A program made the translations under genes and the position numbers. 64,000 nucleotides of DNA, taken from assembly GCF_024166365.1 (NCBI RefSeq), contig NC_064819.1, positions 163,126,793-163,190,792 of the forward strand, written 5' to 3'. The notes beneath the pieces were generated by a model, which did no database searches, had not been told where the DNA came from, and worked only from the letters and a program-made list of their open reading frames with translations. Every line of letters begins with the position of its first letter. The first letter of the stretch is position 1. This document shows, in pieces, positions 34,111 to 44,436 of this stretch. This stretch comes from Elephas maximus indicus. Taxonomy: Eukaryota; Chordata; Mammalia; Proboscidea; Elephantidae.

Positions 34111-36258
34111 TATCAGGTATCAACACAAGACTAGAACACTGGGCAGAGCAATTAGAAGTAAACCCAGACAGGGAAATCAAAAAAACAAAGCAAGATTATT
34201 AAAAAAAAAAAAAGCTCAAAACAGAGTAAGAGCGATGTTATTATATAAAAAAAGAAAACATTAAAACAATAAAGAGGGACTAAGAAATGTAATCATAGAT
34301 CTTCAATATGGAGAGGAAGATACAGCAACACAAAAAAATAAAAGTTAGGTTTAAATTTAGAAAAATAGGGGTAAATAACAAAGACAAATTATCCTACTCA
34401 TCAAAATAAAATATAAGACAAAAAACAGAGACTCATCACAAACAAAATCAACAACAACGAATATGAGAAAAGGACAATATATAAAGATAATCAGCACACA
34501 AAATTAAGTGGAAAAAAGAAACTGTCAACAACACACAAAAAAAGACATCAAAATCAAAGCAGTAAATTCATACCTATCCATAATTACTCTGAATGTAAAT
34601 GGACTAAATGCACCAATAAAGAGACAGAGAGTGGCAGAATGGATTAAAAAATACGATCCGTCTATATACTGCCTACAAGAGACACACCTTAGACTTAGAA
34701 ACACAAACTAAAACTCAAAGGATGGAAAAAATATATCAAGCAAACAGCAATCAAAAAAGAGCATGAATGGCAATATTAATTTCTGACAAAATAGACTTTA
34801 AAGTTAAATCCATGAGAAAGGATAAGGAAGGACACTATACAATGATTAAAGGGAAAATACACCAAGAAGATATAACCATATTAAATATTTATGCACCCAA
34901 TGACAGAGCTGCAAGATACATAAAACAAACTCTATCAGCATTGAAAAGTGAGATAGACAGCTCCACAATAATAGTAGGAGACTTCAATACAACACTTTCA
35001 GTGAAAGACAGGACATCCAGAAAGAGTCTCAATAAAGACACAGAAGATCTAAATGCTACAATCAATCAACTTGACCTCATAGACATACACAGAACACTCC
35101 ACCCAACAGCAACCAAGTATACTTTCTTTTCTAGTGCACATGGAAGATCTCTAGAATAGACCACATATTAGGTCATAAAGCAAGCTTTAGCAGAATCCAA
35201 AACACTGAAATATTGCAAAGCATCTTCTCTGACCATAAGGCCATAAAAGTGAAAATCAATCACAGAAAAAGAAGGGAAAAGAAATCAAACACTTGGAAAC
35301 TGAACAATACCCTGCTCAAAAAAGACTGGATTATAGAAAACATTAAAGATGGAATAAAGAAATTCGTAGAATCCAATGAGAATGAAAATACTTCCTATCA
35401 GAACCTTTGGGACACAGTGAAAGGAGTGCTCAGAGGTCAATTTATATGAACAAATGCACACATGCAAAAAGAAGAAAGGGCCAAAATCAAAGAATTAGCC
35501 CTACAACTTGAACAAATAGAAAGAGAGCAACAAAAGAAACCCTCAGGCACCAGAAGAAAACAAATAATAAAAATTAGAGCTGAGCTAAATGAAATAGAAA
35601 ACAGAAAAACAATTGAAAGAATTAACAAGACCAAAAGCTGGATCTTTGAAAAAATAAACGAAATTGATAAACCATTGCCAAACTGAGAAAAGAAAAATGG
35701 GAGAGAAAGCAAATAACCTGAATAAGAAATGAGATGGGCGATATTACAACAGACCCAACTGAAATTAAAAGAATCATATCAGATTACCATGAAAAATTGT
35801 AGTCTAACAAATTTGAAAACCTAGAAGAAATGGATGGTTTCCTGGAAACACGCTACCTACCTAAACTAACACAAACAGAAGTAGAACAACTAAATAGACC
35901 CATAACAGGAAAAGAAATTGAAAAGGTAATCAAAAAACTCCCAACAAAAAAAAAAACCCTGGCCTGGTTGGCTTCACTGCAGAGTTCTACCAAACTTTCA
36001 GAGAAGAGTTAACACCACTACTACTAAAGGTATTTCAGAGCATAGAAAAGGACGGAATACTCCAAACTCAAACTCATTCTATGAAGCCAGCATATCCCTG
36101 ATACCAAAAGCAGGTAAAGGCACCACAAAAAAAGAAAATTACAGACCTATATCCCTCGGGAACTTAGATGCAAAAATCCTCAACAAAATTCTACCCAATA
36201 GAATTCAACAACATATCAAAAAAATAATTCACCATGACCAAGTGGGATTCATACCAGG

Positions 36259-36442
36259 TATGCAGGAACAGGGAAACCCTGGTGGTGTAGCTATTAAGTG
36301 CTACGGCTGCTAACCAAGAGGTCAGCAGTTCAAATCCACCAGGCGCTCCTTGGAAACTCTATGGGGGCAGTTCTACACTGTCCTATAAGGTCGCTGTGAG
36401 TTGGAATCAACTGGACAGCAGTGGGTTTTGGTTATGCCGGAA
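36259..36442 (+). repeat. AfroSINE inserted in older L1 ORF2
   Basis: The SINE occupies about 36269-36432: GGGAAACCCTGGTGGTGTAG, AGGTCAGCAGTTCAAATCCA, tail GGAATCAACTGGACAGCAGT and GGGTTTTGG. TSD TATGCAGGAA (36259-36268) and TATGCCGGAA (36433-36442) with one difference. The L1 reading continues on both sides. Confidence 0.93.
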
Positions 36443-37056
36443 TGGTGCAACATTAGAAAAACAATTAATGTAATTCATCACATAAATAAAACAAAGGACA
36501 AGAATCATGTGATTTTATCAATGGATACAGAAAAAGCTTTTGACAAAGTTTAACAACAATTCATGATAAAAACCCTCAGCAAAATAGGAAGAGAAAGAAA
36601 ATTCCTCAATATAATAAAGGGCATTTATACAAAGCCAACAGACAACATCATCGTATATAGAGAGAGCCTGAAAACATTTCCCTTGAGAACGGGAACCAGA
36701 CAAGGACGCCCTTTATCACCGCTCTTATTCAACATTGTGCTGGAGGTCCTAGCCAGAGCAATTAGGCTAGACAAAGAAATAAAGGGCATCCAGATTGGAA
36801 AGGAAGAGGTAAAATTATCTCTATTTGCAGATGACATGATCTTATACACAGAAAACTCTAAGGAATCCTCCAGAAAACTACTGAAACTAATAGAAGAGTT
36901 CAGCAGAATATCGGGATAAAAGATAAACATACAAATATCACTTGGATTCCTCTACACCAACAAAAAGAACATCGAAGAGGAAATCACCACATCAATGCCA
37001 TTTACAGTGGCCCCCAAGAAGATAAAATGCTTAGGAATAAATCTTACCAGAGATGT

Positions 37057-37070
37057 AAAATTCTTATACA
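37057..37070. repeat. Left TSD of the young L1
   Basis: AAAATTCTTATACA, repeated exactly at 44423-44436 after the poly-A tail. The first A's merge with the poly-A, so the true length is 10 to 14 bases. Confidence 0.93.
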
Positions 37071-38110
37071 GAGGCGGAGCCAAGATGGCGGACTAGGCAG
37101 ACGCTACCTCGGATCCCTCTTACAACAAAGACACGGAAAAACAAGTGAATCGATCACATACATAACAATCTACGAACCCTGAACAACAAACACAGATTTA
37201 GAGACGGAGAACGAACTAATACGGGGAAGCAGCGATTGTTTCCAGAGCCTGGAGCCAGCATACCAGTCAGGTACGGCACAAGCACAGAGACCTGCTCCAC
37301 CCCCCTGAACTAACCCCGGGAGGGGGACTAGCCGGTTCCACGGGCAGCGTGGGACGCAGCCGTTAGGAGAAGTCCCCGGGAGGCAGTGACTGATCTTGGA
37401 GCAGAAAGAGCAGCACCCGAGCCGGGGAACCGTCCCACAGGGATTTGGACTGCACGCAGGTACGCCATAAACACGGAGAGTTGCTCCACCCCCTGAACTA
37501 ACCCCGGGAAGGTGACCATCCGGGTCGCGCGGGCGGCGTGGGACGCAGCCGGTAGGAGAAGTCCCCGGGAGGCAGCGACTGGTATTGGAGCGGGGAGAAC
37601 AGCGTTCCAGCCGGGACACTCGGTCGCGGCACAAGCACGGGGAGCTACTCCACCCATCTGAACTAACCCCGGGAGGGGGCCCACCTGGTTCACGGGGGCG
37701 GCACGGCCACGCGGCTGGAGGGACGAGAAGTCCCCGGGAGGCAGCGACTGATTTTGGAGTCGAGAGTGCACCGTCCCAGTAGGGGAGCCTTGACGCTGGG
37801 CGTGGGGCTGGAAGCGGAGGATCTGACCGTGACTCCAGCGGGCCAGACCCCCCGGGGGCAATCTCCACACAGACAGCACACATAGGCGACGCGCCCGCGG
37901 GAATCTCAGATATAATAGTCTTTCCAAGCAAGACAAGCAACTCTGGCTATATTCTGAGGTGCTACTCTCCTATCTCTCTGTTCCCTCCCCCACCCTCCCC
38001 AGGCGGCTTCATTAACATCTGAATAGCCTGAGCCAGAGGGAGAACTCTGATAGGGATCTGACTGCAGTTTTTTTTTTAGCGGATTTTCTGGAAAAACTAG
38101 TTTCCCAGTG
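37071..38110 (+). promoter_or_regulatory. Young L1 5' UTR / internal promoter, three tandem units
   Basis: Starts GAGGCGGAGCCAAGATGGCG, carrying the YY1-like CAAGATGGC at 37081-37089. Three GC-rich units begin with CTCCACC-like text then CTGAACTAACCCCGGG at about 37295, 37484 and 37648, spaced 189 and 164 bp; each includes AGAAGTCCCCGGGAGGCAG. Active L1 5' UTRs act as RNA polymerase II promoters, and tandem units recall mouse monomers. The high CpG content predicts methylation control. Confidence 0.82.
37170..37940 (-). other. 256-codon antisense reading frame in L1 5' UTR
   Basis: Open from about 37940 down to 37170. Internally repetitive because it crosses the three tandem units: blocks like RCLPGTSPTGCVPRRPRDPD and HCLPGTSPNGCVPRCPW recur. 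It is rich in Pro, Gly, Arg and Cys with no recognised domain. A second 202-codon frame overlaps it in another phase, which suggests GC-rich, stop-poor sequence. Primate L1 carries an antisense 5' UTR frame (ORF0), so an analogue is conceivable but unproven. Confidence 0.3.
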
Positions 38111-39127
38111 ATGGCTCGGAGACAACAATCCATATCAAACCACTTAAAGAAGCAGACCGTGACAGCTTCTCCAACTCCCCAAACAAAAGAATCAAAATCT
38201 TTCCCAAATGAAGATACAATTTTGGAATTATCAGATACAGAATATAAAAAACTAATTTACAGAATGCTTAATGATATCACAAATGAAATTAGGATATCTG
38301 CAGAAAAAGCCAAGGAACACACTGATAAAACTGTTGAAGAACTCAAAAAGATTATTCAAGAACATACTGGAAAAATTAATAAGTTGCAAGAATCCATAGA
38401 GAGACAACATGTAGAAATCCAAAAGATTAACAATAAAATAACAGAATTAGACAACACACTAGGAAGTCAGAGGAGCAGACTCGAGCAATTAGAATGCAGA
38501 CTGGGACATCTGGAGGACCAGGGAATCAACACCAACATAGCTGAAAAAAAATCAGATAAAAGAATTAAAAAAAATGAAGAAACCCTAAGAATTATGTGGG
38601 ACTCTATCAAGAAGGATAACCTGCGGGTGATTGGAGTCCCAGAACAGGGAGGGGGGACAGAAAACACAGAGAAAATAGTTGAAGAACTTCTGACAGAAAA
38701 CTTCCCTGACATCATGAAAAACGAAAGGATATCTATCCAAGATGCTCATCAAACCCCATTTAAGATTGATCCAAAAAGAAAAACACCAAGACATATTATC
38801 ATCAAACTCACCAAAACCAAAGATAAACAGAAAATTTTAAAAGCAGCCAGGGAGAAAAGAAAGGTTTCCTTCAAGGGAGAATCAATAAGAATATGTTCTG
38901 ACTACTCAGCAGAAACCATGCAGGCAAGAAGGGAATGGGACGACATATACAGAACACTGAAGGAGAAGAACTGCCAACCAAGGATCATATATCCAGCAAA
39001 ACTCTCTCTGAAATATGAAGGCGAAATTAAGATATTTACAGACAAACACAAGTTTAGAGAATTTGCAAAAACCAAACCAAAGCTACAAGAAATACTAAAG
39101 GATATTGTTTGGTCAGAGAACCAATAA
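38111..39127 (+). CDS. L1-ORF1: Young L1 ORF1 protein (RNA chaperone), intact
   Basis: 338 codons from ATG at 38111, the same length I know for human ORF1p. N-terminus MARRQQSISNHLKKQ. A coiled coil for trimerisation spans about residues 60-140 (heptad-like EIQKINNKITELDNTLGSQR). An RRM-like domain follows (NLRVIGVPEQGG, residues about 170-180) and then the C-terminal domain (RHIIIKLTKTKDKQKILKAA and PRIIYPAKLSLKYEGEIKIF). It binds L1 RNA in cytoplasmic particles. An upstream in-frame GTG at 38108 is not the likely start. No lesion seen. Confidence 0.96.
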   Translation: MARRQQSISNHLKKQTVTASPTPQTKESKSFPNEDTILELSDTEYKKLIYRMLNDITNEIRISAEKAKEHTDKTVEELKKIIQEHTGKINKLQESIERQHVEIQKINNKITELDNTLGSQRSRLEQLECRLGHLEDQGINTNIAEKKSDKRIKKNEETLRIMWDSIKKDNLRVIGVPEQGGGTENTEKIVEELLTENFPDIMKNERISIQDAHQTPFKIDPKRKTPRHIIIKLTKTKDKQKILKAAREKRKVSFKGESIRICSDYSAETMQARREWDDIYRTLKEKNCQPRIIYPAKLSLKYEGEIKIFTDKHKFREFAKTKPKLQEILKDIVWSENQ

Positions 39128-39584
39128 TATCAGATATCAGCACAACACAAGGTCACAAAACAGAACGTCCTGATATCAACTCAAATAGGGAAATCACAAA
39201 AACAAACAAATTAAGATTAATTAAAAAAAAATACACATAACAGGGAATCATGGAAGTCAATAGGTAAAAGATCACAATAATCAAAAAGAGGGACTAAATA
39301 CAGGAGGCATTGAACTGCCATATGGAGAGTGATACAAGGCGATATAGAACAATACAAGTTAGGTTTTTACTTAGAAAAATAGGGGTATATAATGAGGTAA
39401 CCACAAAAAGGTATAACAACTCTATAACTCAAGACAAAAACCAAGAAAAACGTAACGACTCAACTAACATAAAGTCAAACACTATGAAAGTGAGGATCTC
39501 ACAATTTACTAAGAAAAACGCCTCAGCACAAAAAAGTATGTGGAAAAATGAAATTGTCAACAACACACATAAAAAGGCATCAAA
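39128..39584 (+). other. L1 inter-ORF spacer
   Basis: A-rich 457-bp spacer between ORF1 and ORF2, as in other mammalian L1s but longer than the roughly 60 bp of human L1. It contains a 92-codon frame (39310-39588) of biased composition that I regard as chance. The corresponding spacer in the older L1 is at 34111-34552. Confidence 0.75.
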
Positions 39585-42500
39585 ATGACAGCACTAAAAA
39601 CTTATTTATCTATAATTACCCTGAATGTAAATGGACTAAATGCACCAATAAAGAGACAGAGAGTCACAGACTGGATAAAGAAACACGATCCATCTATATG
39701 CTGCCTACAAGAGACACACCTTAGACTTAGAGACACAAACAAACTAAAACTCAAAGGATGGAAAAAAGTATATCAAGCAAACAATAAGCAAAAAAGAAGA
39801 GGAGTAGCAATATTAATTTCTGACAAAATAGACTTTAGACTTAAATCCACCACAAAGGATAAAGAAGGACACTATATAATGATAAAAGGGACAATTGATC
39901 AGGAAGACATAACCATATTAAATATTTACGCACCCAATGACAGGGCTGCAAGATATATAAATCAAATTTTAACAGAACTGAAAAGCGAGATAGATACCTC
40001 CACAATTATAGTAGGAGACTTCAACACACCCCTTTCGGAGAAGGACAGGACATCCAGTAAGAAGCTCAACAGAGACACGGAAGATCTAATTACAACAATC
40101 AACCAACTTGACCTCATTGACTTATACAGAACTCTCCACCCAACTGCTGCAAAATATACTTTTTTTTCTAGCGCACATGGAACATTCTCTAGAATAGACC
40201 ACATATTAGGTCATAAAACAAACCTTTGCAGAGTCCAAAACATCGAAATATTACAAAGCATCTTCTCAGACCACAAGGCAATAAAACTAGAGATCAATAA
40301 CAGAAGAACGAGGGAAAAGAAATCAAATACTTGGAAAATGAACAATACCCTCCTGAAAAAAGACTGGGTTATAGAAGACATCAAGGAGGGAATAAGGAAA
40401 TTCATAGACAGCAACGAGAATGAAAATACTTCCTATCAAAACCTCTGGGACACAGCAAAAGCAGTGCTCAGAGGTCAATTTATATCAATAAATGCACACA
40501 TACAAAAAGAAGAAAGAGCCAAAATCAGAGAACTGTCCCTACAACTTGAACAAATAGAAAGTGAGCAACAAAAGAATCCATCAGGCACCAGAAGAAAACA
40601 AATAATAAAAATTAGAGCTGAACTAAATGAATTAGAGAACAGAAAAACAATTGAAAGAATTAACAAAGCCAAAAGCTGGTTCTTTGAAAAAATTAACAAA
40701 ATTGATAAACCATTGGCTAGACTGACTAAAGAAATACAGGAAAGGAAACAAATAACCCGAATAAGAAATGAGAAGGACCACATCACAACAGAACCAAATG
40801 AAATTAAAAGAATCATTTCAGATTATTATGAAAAATTGTACTCTAACAAATTTGAAAACCTAGAAGAAATGGATGAATTCCTTGAAAAACACTACCTACC
40901 TAAACTAACACATTCAGAAGCAGAACAACTAAATAGACCCATAACAAAAAAAGAGATTGAAACGGTAATCAAAAAACTCCCAACAAAAAAAAAGTCCTGG
41001 CCCGGACGGCTTCACTGCAGAGTTCTACCAAATTTTCAGAGAAGAGTTAACACCACTACTACTAAAGGTATTCCAAAGCATAGAAAATGACGGAATACTA
41101 CCCAACTCATTCTATGAAGCCACCATCTCCCTGATACCAAAACCAGGTAAAGACATTACAAAAAAAGAAAATTATAGACCTATATCCCTCATGAACATTG
41201 ATGCAAAAATCCTCAACAAAATTCTAGCCAATAGAATCCAACAACACATCAAAAAAATAATTCACCCTGATCAAGTGGGATTTATACCAGGTATGCAAGG
41301 CTGGTTTAATATCAGAAAAACCATTAATGTAATCCATCACATAAATAAAACAAAAGACAAAAACCACATGATCTTATCAATTGATGCAGAAAAGGCATTT
41401 GACAAAGTCCAACACCCATTTATGATAAAAACTCTTACCAAAATAGGAATTGAAGGAAAATTCCTCAACATAATAAAGGGCATCTATGCAAAGCCAACAG
41501 CCAATATCACTCTAAATGGAGAGAACCTGAAAGCATTTCCCTTGAGAACGGGAACCAGACAAGGATGCCCTTTATCACCGCTCTTATTCAACATCGTGTT
41601 GGAAGTCTTAGCCAGGGCAATCAGGCTAGACAAAGAAATAAAAGGTATCCGGATTGGCAAGGAAGAAGTAAAGTTATCACTATTTGCAGATGACATGATT
41701 ATATACACAGAAAACCCTAAGGAATCCTCCAGAAAACTACTGAAACTAATAGAAGAGTTTGGCAGAGTCTCAGGTTATAAAATAAACATACAAAAATCAC
41801 TTGGATTCCTCTACATCAACAAAAAGAACACCGAAGAGGAAATAACCAAATCAATACCATTCACGGTAGCCCCCAAGAAGATAAGATACTTAGGAATAAA
41901 TCTTACCAAGGATGTAAAAGACCTATACAAAGAAAACTACAAAGCTCTACTACAAGAAATTCAAAAGGACATACTTAAGTGGAAAAACATACCTTGCTCA
42001 TGGATAGGAAGACTTAACATAGTAAAAATGTCTATTCTACCAAAAGCCATCTATACATTTAACGCACTTCCGATCCAAATTCCAATGTCATATTTTAAGG
42101 GGATAGAGAAACAAATCACCAATTTCATATGGAAGGGAAAAAAGCCCCGGATAAGCAAAGCACTACTGAAAAAGAAGAAGAAAGTGGGAGGCCTCACCTT
42201 ACCTGACTTCAGAACCTATTATACAGCCACAGTAGTCAAAACAGCCTGGTATTGGTACAACAACAGACACATAGACCAATGGAACAGAATTGAGAACCCA
42301 GACATAGAACCATCCACGTATGAGCAGCTGATATTTGACAAAGGACCAGTGTCAATTAACTGGGGAAAAGACAGCCTTTTTAACAAATGGTGCTGGCATA
42401 ACTGGATATCCATTTGCAAAAAAATGAAACAGGACCCATACCTCACACCATGCACAAAAACTAACTCCAAGTGGATCAAAGACCTAAACATAAAGACTAA

Positions 42501-43401
42501 AACGATAAAGATCATGGAAGAAAAAATTGGGACAACCCTAGGAGCCCTAATACAAGGTATAAACAGAATACAAAACATTACCAAAAATGATGAAGAGAAA
42601 CCCGATAATTGGGAGCTCCTAAAAATCAAACACCTATGCTCATCTAAAGACTTCTCCAAAAGAGTAAAAAGACCACCTACAGATTGGGAAAGAATTTTCA
42701 GCTATGACATCTCCGACCAGCGCCTGATCTCTAAAATCTACATGATTCTGTCAAAACTCAACCACAAAAAGACAAACAACCCAATCAAGAAGTGGGCAAA
42801 GGATATGAACACACATTTCTCTAAAGAAGATATTCAGGCAGCCAACAGATACATGAGAAAATGCTCTCGATCATTAGCCATTAGAGAAATGCAAATTAAA
42901 ACTACGATGAGATTCCATCTCACACCAGCAAGGCTGGCATTAATCCAAAAAACACAAAATAATAAATGTTGGAGAGGCTGCGGAGAGATTGGAACTCTCA
43001 TACACTGCTGGTGGGAATGTAAAATGGTACAACCACTTTGGAAATCTATCTGGCGTTATCTTAAACAGTTAGAAATAGAACTACCATACAACCCAGAAAT
43101 CCCACTCCTCGGAATATACCCTAGAGATACAAGAGCCTTCATACAAACAGATATATGCACACCCATGTTTATTGCAGCTCTGTTTACAATAGCAAAAAGT
43201 TGGAAGCAACCAAGGTGTCCATCAACGGATGAATGGGTAAATAAATTGTGGTATATTCACACAATGGAATACTACGCATCGATAAAGAACAGTGACGAAT
43301 CTCTGAAACATTTCATAACATGGAGGAACCTGGAAGGCATTATGCTGAGTGAAATTAGTCAGAGGCAAAAGGACAAATACTGTATAAGACCACTATTATA
43401 A
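39585..43401 (+). pseudogene. L1-ORF2: Young L1 ORF2 (endonuclease-reverse transcriptase), single frameshift
   Basis: One base longer than a 1271-codon frame (human ORF2p has 1275). Endonuclease residues sit at human-like positions: N14, E43 (LQETHL), D145 and N147 (GDFNTPL), D205 (RIDHIL), D229 and H230 (SDHKAI). The RT box FADD lies at 41683-41694, codons 700-703 if the extra base is discounted. [12 protein letters not shown] precedes it. The C-terminal zinc-knuckle Cys-x3-Cys-x7-His-x4-Cys begins at 42967. The frame breaks at 40985-40993, where nine A's stand for an expected eight, giving a 501-codon product with the endonuclease but no RT. Confidence 0.94.
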
Positions 43402-44396
43402 GATCTTGAGATATAGTAAACCTGAGAAGAACACATACTTTTGTGGTTACGAGGGGGGGAGGGAGGGAGGGTGGGAGAGGGTTTTTTTATTGATTAATCA
43501 GTAGATAAGAACTGCTTTAGGTGAAGGGAAAGACAACACTCAATACATGGAAGGTCAGCTCAATTGGACTGGACCAAAAGCAAAGAAGTTTCCGGGATAA
43601 AATGAATGCTTCAAAGCTCAGCGGAGCAAGCGCGGGGGTCTGGGGAACATGGTTTGCGGGGACTTCTAAGTCAATTGGCAAAATAATTCTATTATGAAAT
43701 CATTCTGCATCCCACTTTGAAATGTGGCGTCTGGGGTCTTAAATGCTAACAAGCAGCCATCTAAGATGCAGCAATTGGTCTCAACCCACCTGGAGCAAAG
43801 GAAAATGAAGAACACCAAGCCCACATGACAACTAAGAGCCCAAGAGACAGAAAGGGCCACATGAACCAGAGACCTACATCATCCTGAGACCAGAAGAACT
43901 AGTTGGTGCCCGGCCACAATCGATGACTGCCCTGACAGGGAGCTCAGCAGAGGACCCCTGAGGGAGCAGGAGAGCAGTGGGATGCAGACCCCAAATTCTC
44001 ATAAGAAGACCAAACTTAATGGTCTGACTGAGACTGGAGGAATCCCGGCGGTCATGCTCTCCAGACCTTCTGTTGACACAGGACAGGAACCATCCCTGAA
44101 GACAACTCATCAGACATGAAAGGGACTGGTCAGCGGGTGGGAGAGAGACGCTGATGAAGAGTGAGCTAATTGTATCAGGTGTACACTTGAGATTGTGTTG
44201 GCAACTCTTGTCTGGAGGGGGGATGGGAGGATAGAGAGAGAGGGAAGCCGGCAAAATTGTCAAGAAAGGAGAGACTGAAAGGGCTGACTCAAGACGGGGA
44301 GAGTAAGTGGGAGTAGGGAGTGAGATGTATGTAAACTTATATGTGACAGACTGATAGGATTTGTAAACGTTCACTTGAAGCTTAATAAAAGTTATT
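43402..44396 (+). other. Young L1 3' UTR
   Basis: About 1 kb, long for an L1. Shared blocks with the other L1 copies here include GATAAGAACTGCTTTAGGTG and CAGCCATCTAAGATGCA. The polyadenylation signal AATAAA is at 44384-44389, just before the A tail. Confidence 0.88.
43451..43479 (+). promoter_or_regulatory. G-rich tract in L1 3' UTR (possible G-quadruplex)
   Basis: GAGGGGGGGAGGGAGGGAGG then GTGGGAGAGGG offers at least four G3 runs with short loops. G-rich polypurine tracts at this position are a known feature of mammalian L1 3' UTRs. The older copy at about 45964-45985 has a weaker version. Confidence 0.65.
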
Positions 44397-44422
44397 ATAA
44401 AAAAAAAAAAAAAGAAAAAAAA
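44397..44422 (+). other. Poly-A tail of the young L1
   Basis: An A-run interrupted by a single G, directly followed by the right TSD (44423-44436). Confidence 0.9.
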
Positions 44423-44436
44423 AAAATTCTTATACA

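Larger units (their letters stand above)
31780..37070 (+). mobile_element. Older L1, 5' part (third layer)
   Basis: Begins near CTCAAGGTGGAGCCAAGATG, which includes the L1-typical CAAGATGGC start motif. It runs through a 5' UTR, ORF1 and most of ORF2 until the young L1 interrupts it; the rest resumes at 44437 and ends at 46925. Full-length at insertion, now carrying stops, frameshifts and a SINE. Confidence 0.93.
34553..37070 (+). pseudogene. L1-ORF2: Older L1 ORF2, 5' part, broken
   Basis: Endonuclease then reverse transcriptase order is clear: SIITLNVNGLNAPIKRQRVA, CLQETHLRL, IIVGDFNTTLS, SDHKAIKV, later [20 protein letters not shown] and [14 protein letters not shown]. The initiator ATG at 34553-34555 has become ATC. 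The RT motif has RQGRP where RQGCP is usual. Stops and shifts are scattered, and an A11 run (35946-35956) lies at the same place as the frameshifting A9 run of the young copy. Coding sequence resumes at 44437. Confidence 0.92.
37071..44422 (+). mobile_element. Young, near-intact full-length L1 (innermost layer)
   Basis: 7.35 kb: GC-rich 5' UTR with three tandem units, ORF1, a 457-bp spacer, ORF2, 3' UTR, AATAAA and an A-rich tail, all bounded by an exact TSD. Many CpGs remain in the 5' UTR and coding similarity to functional L1 is high throughout, indicating recent insertion. The only coding lesion I find is one extra A in ORF2. Lineage is the afrotherian L1 family shared with the truncated copies elsewhere in the window. 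Confidence 0.95.

Noticed and set aside
37328-37936. 202-codon antisense frame as a gene
   Set aside because: It overlaps the 256-codon frame in another phase over the same GC-rich tandem units; it is best explained by stop-poor composition.
39310-39588. 92-codon frame as an L1 ORF between ORF1 and ORF2
   Set aside because: Lys/Asn/Thr-rich from A-rich spacer DNA, not recognisable in the older L1 spacer, and no known L1 protein lies there.
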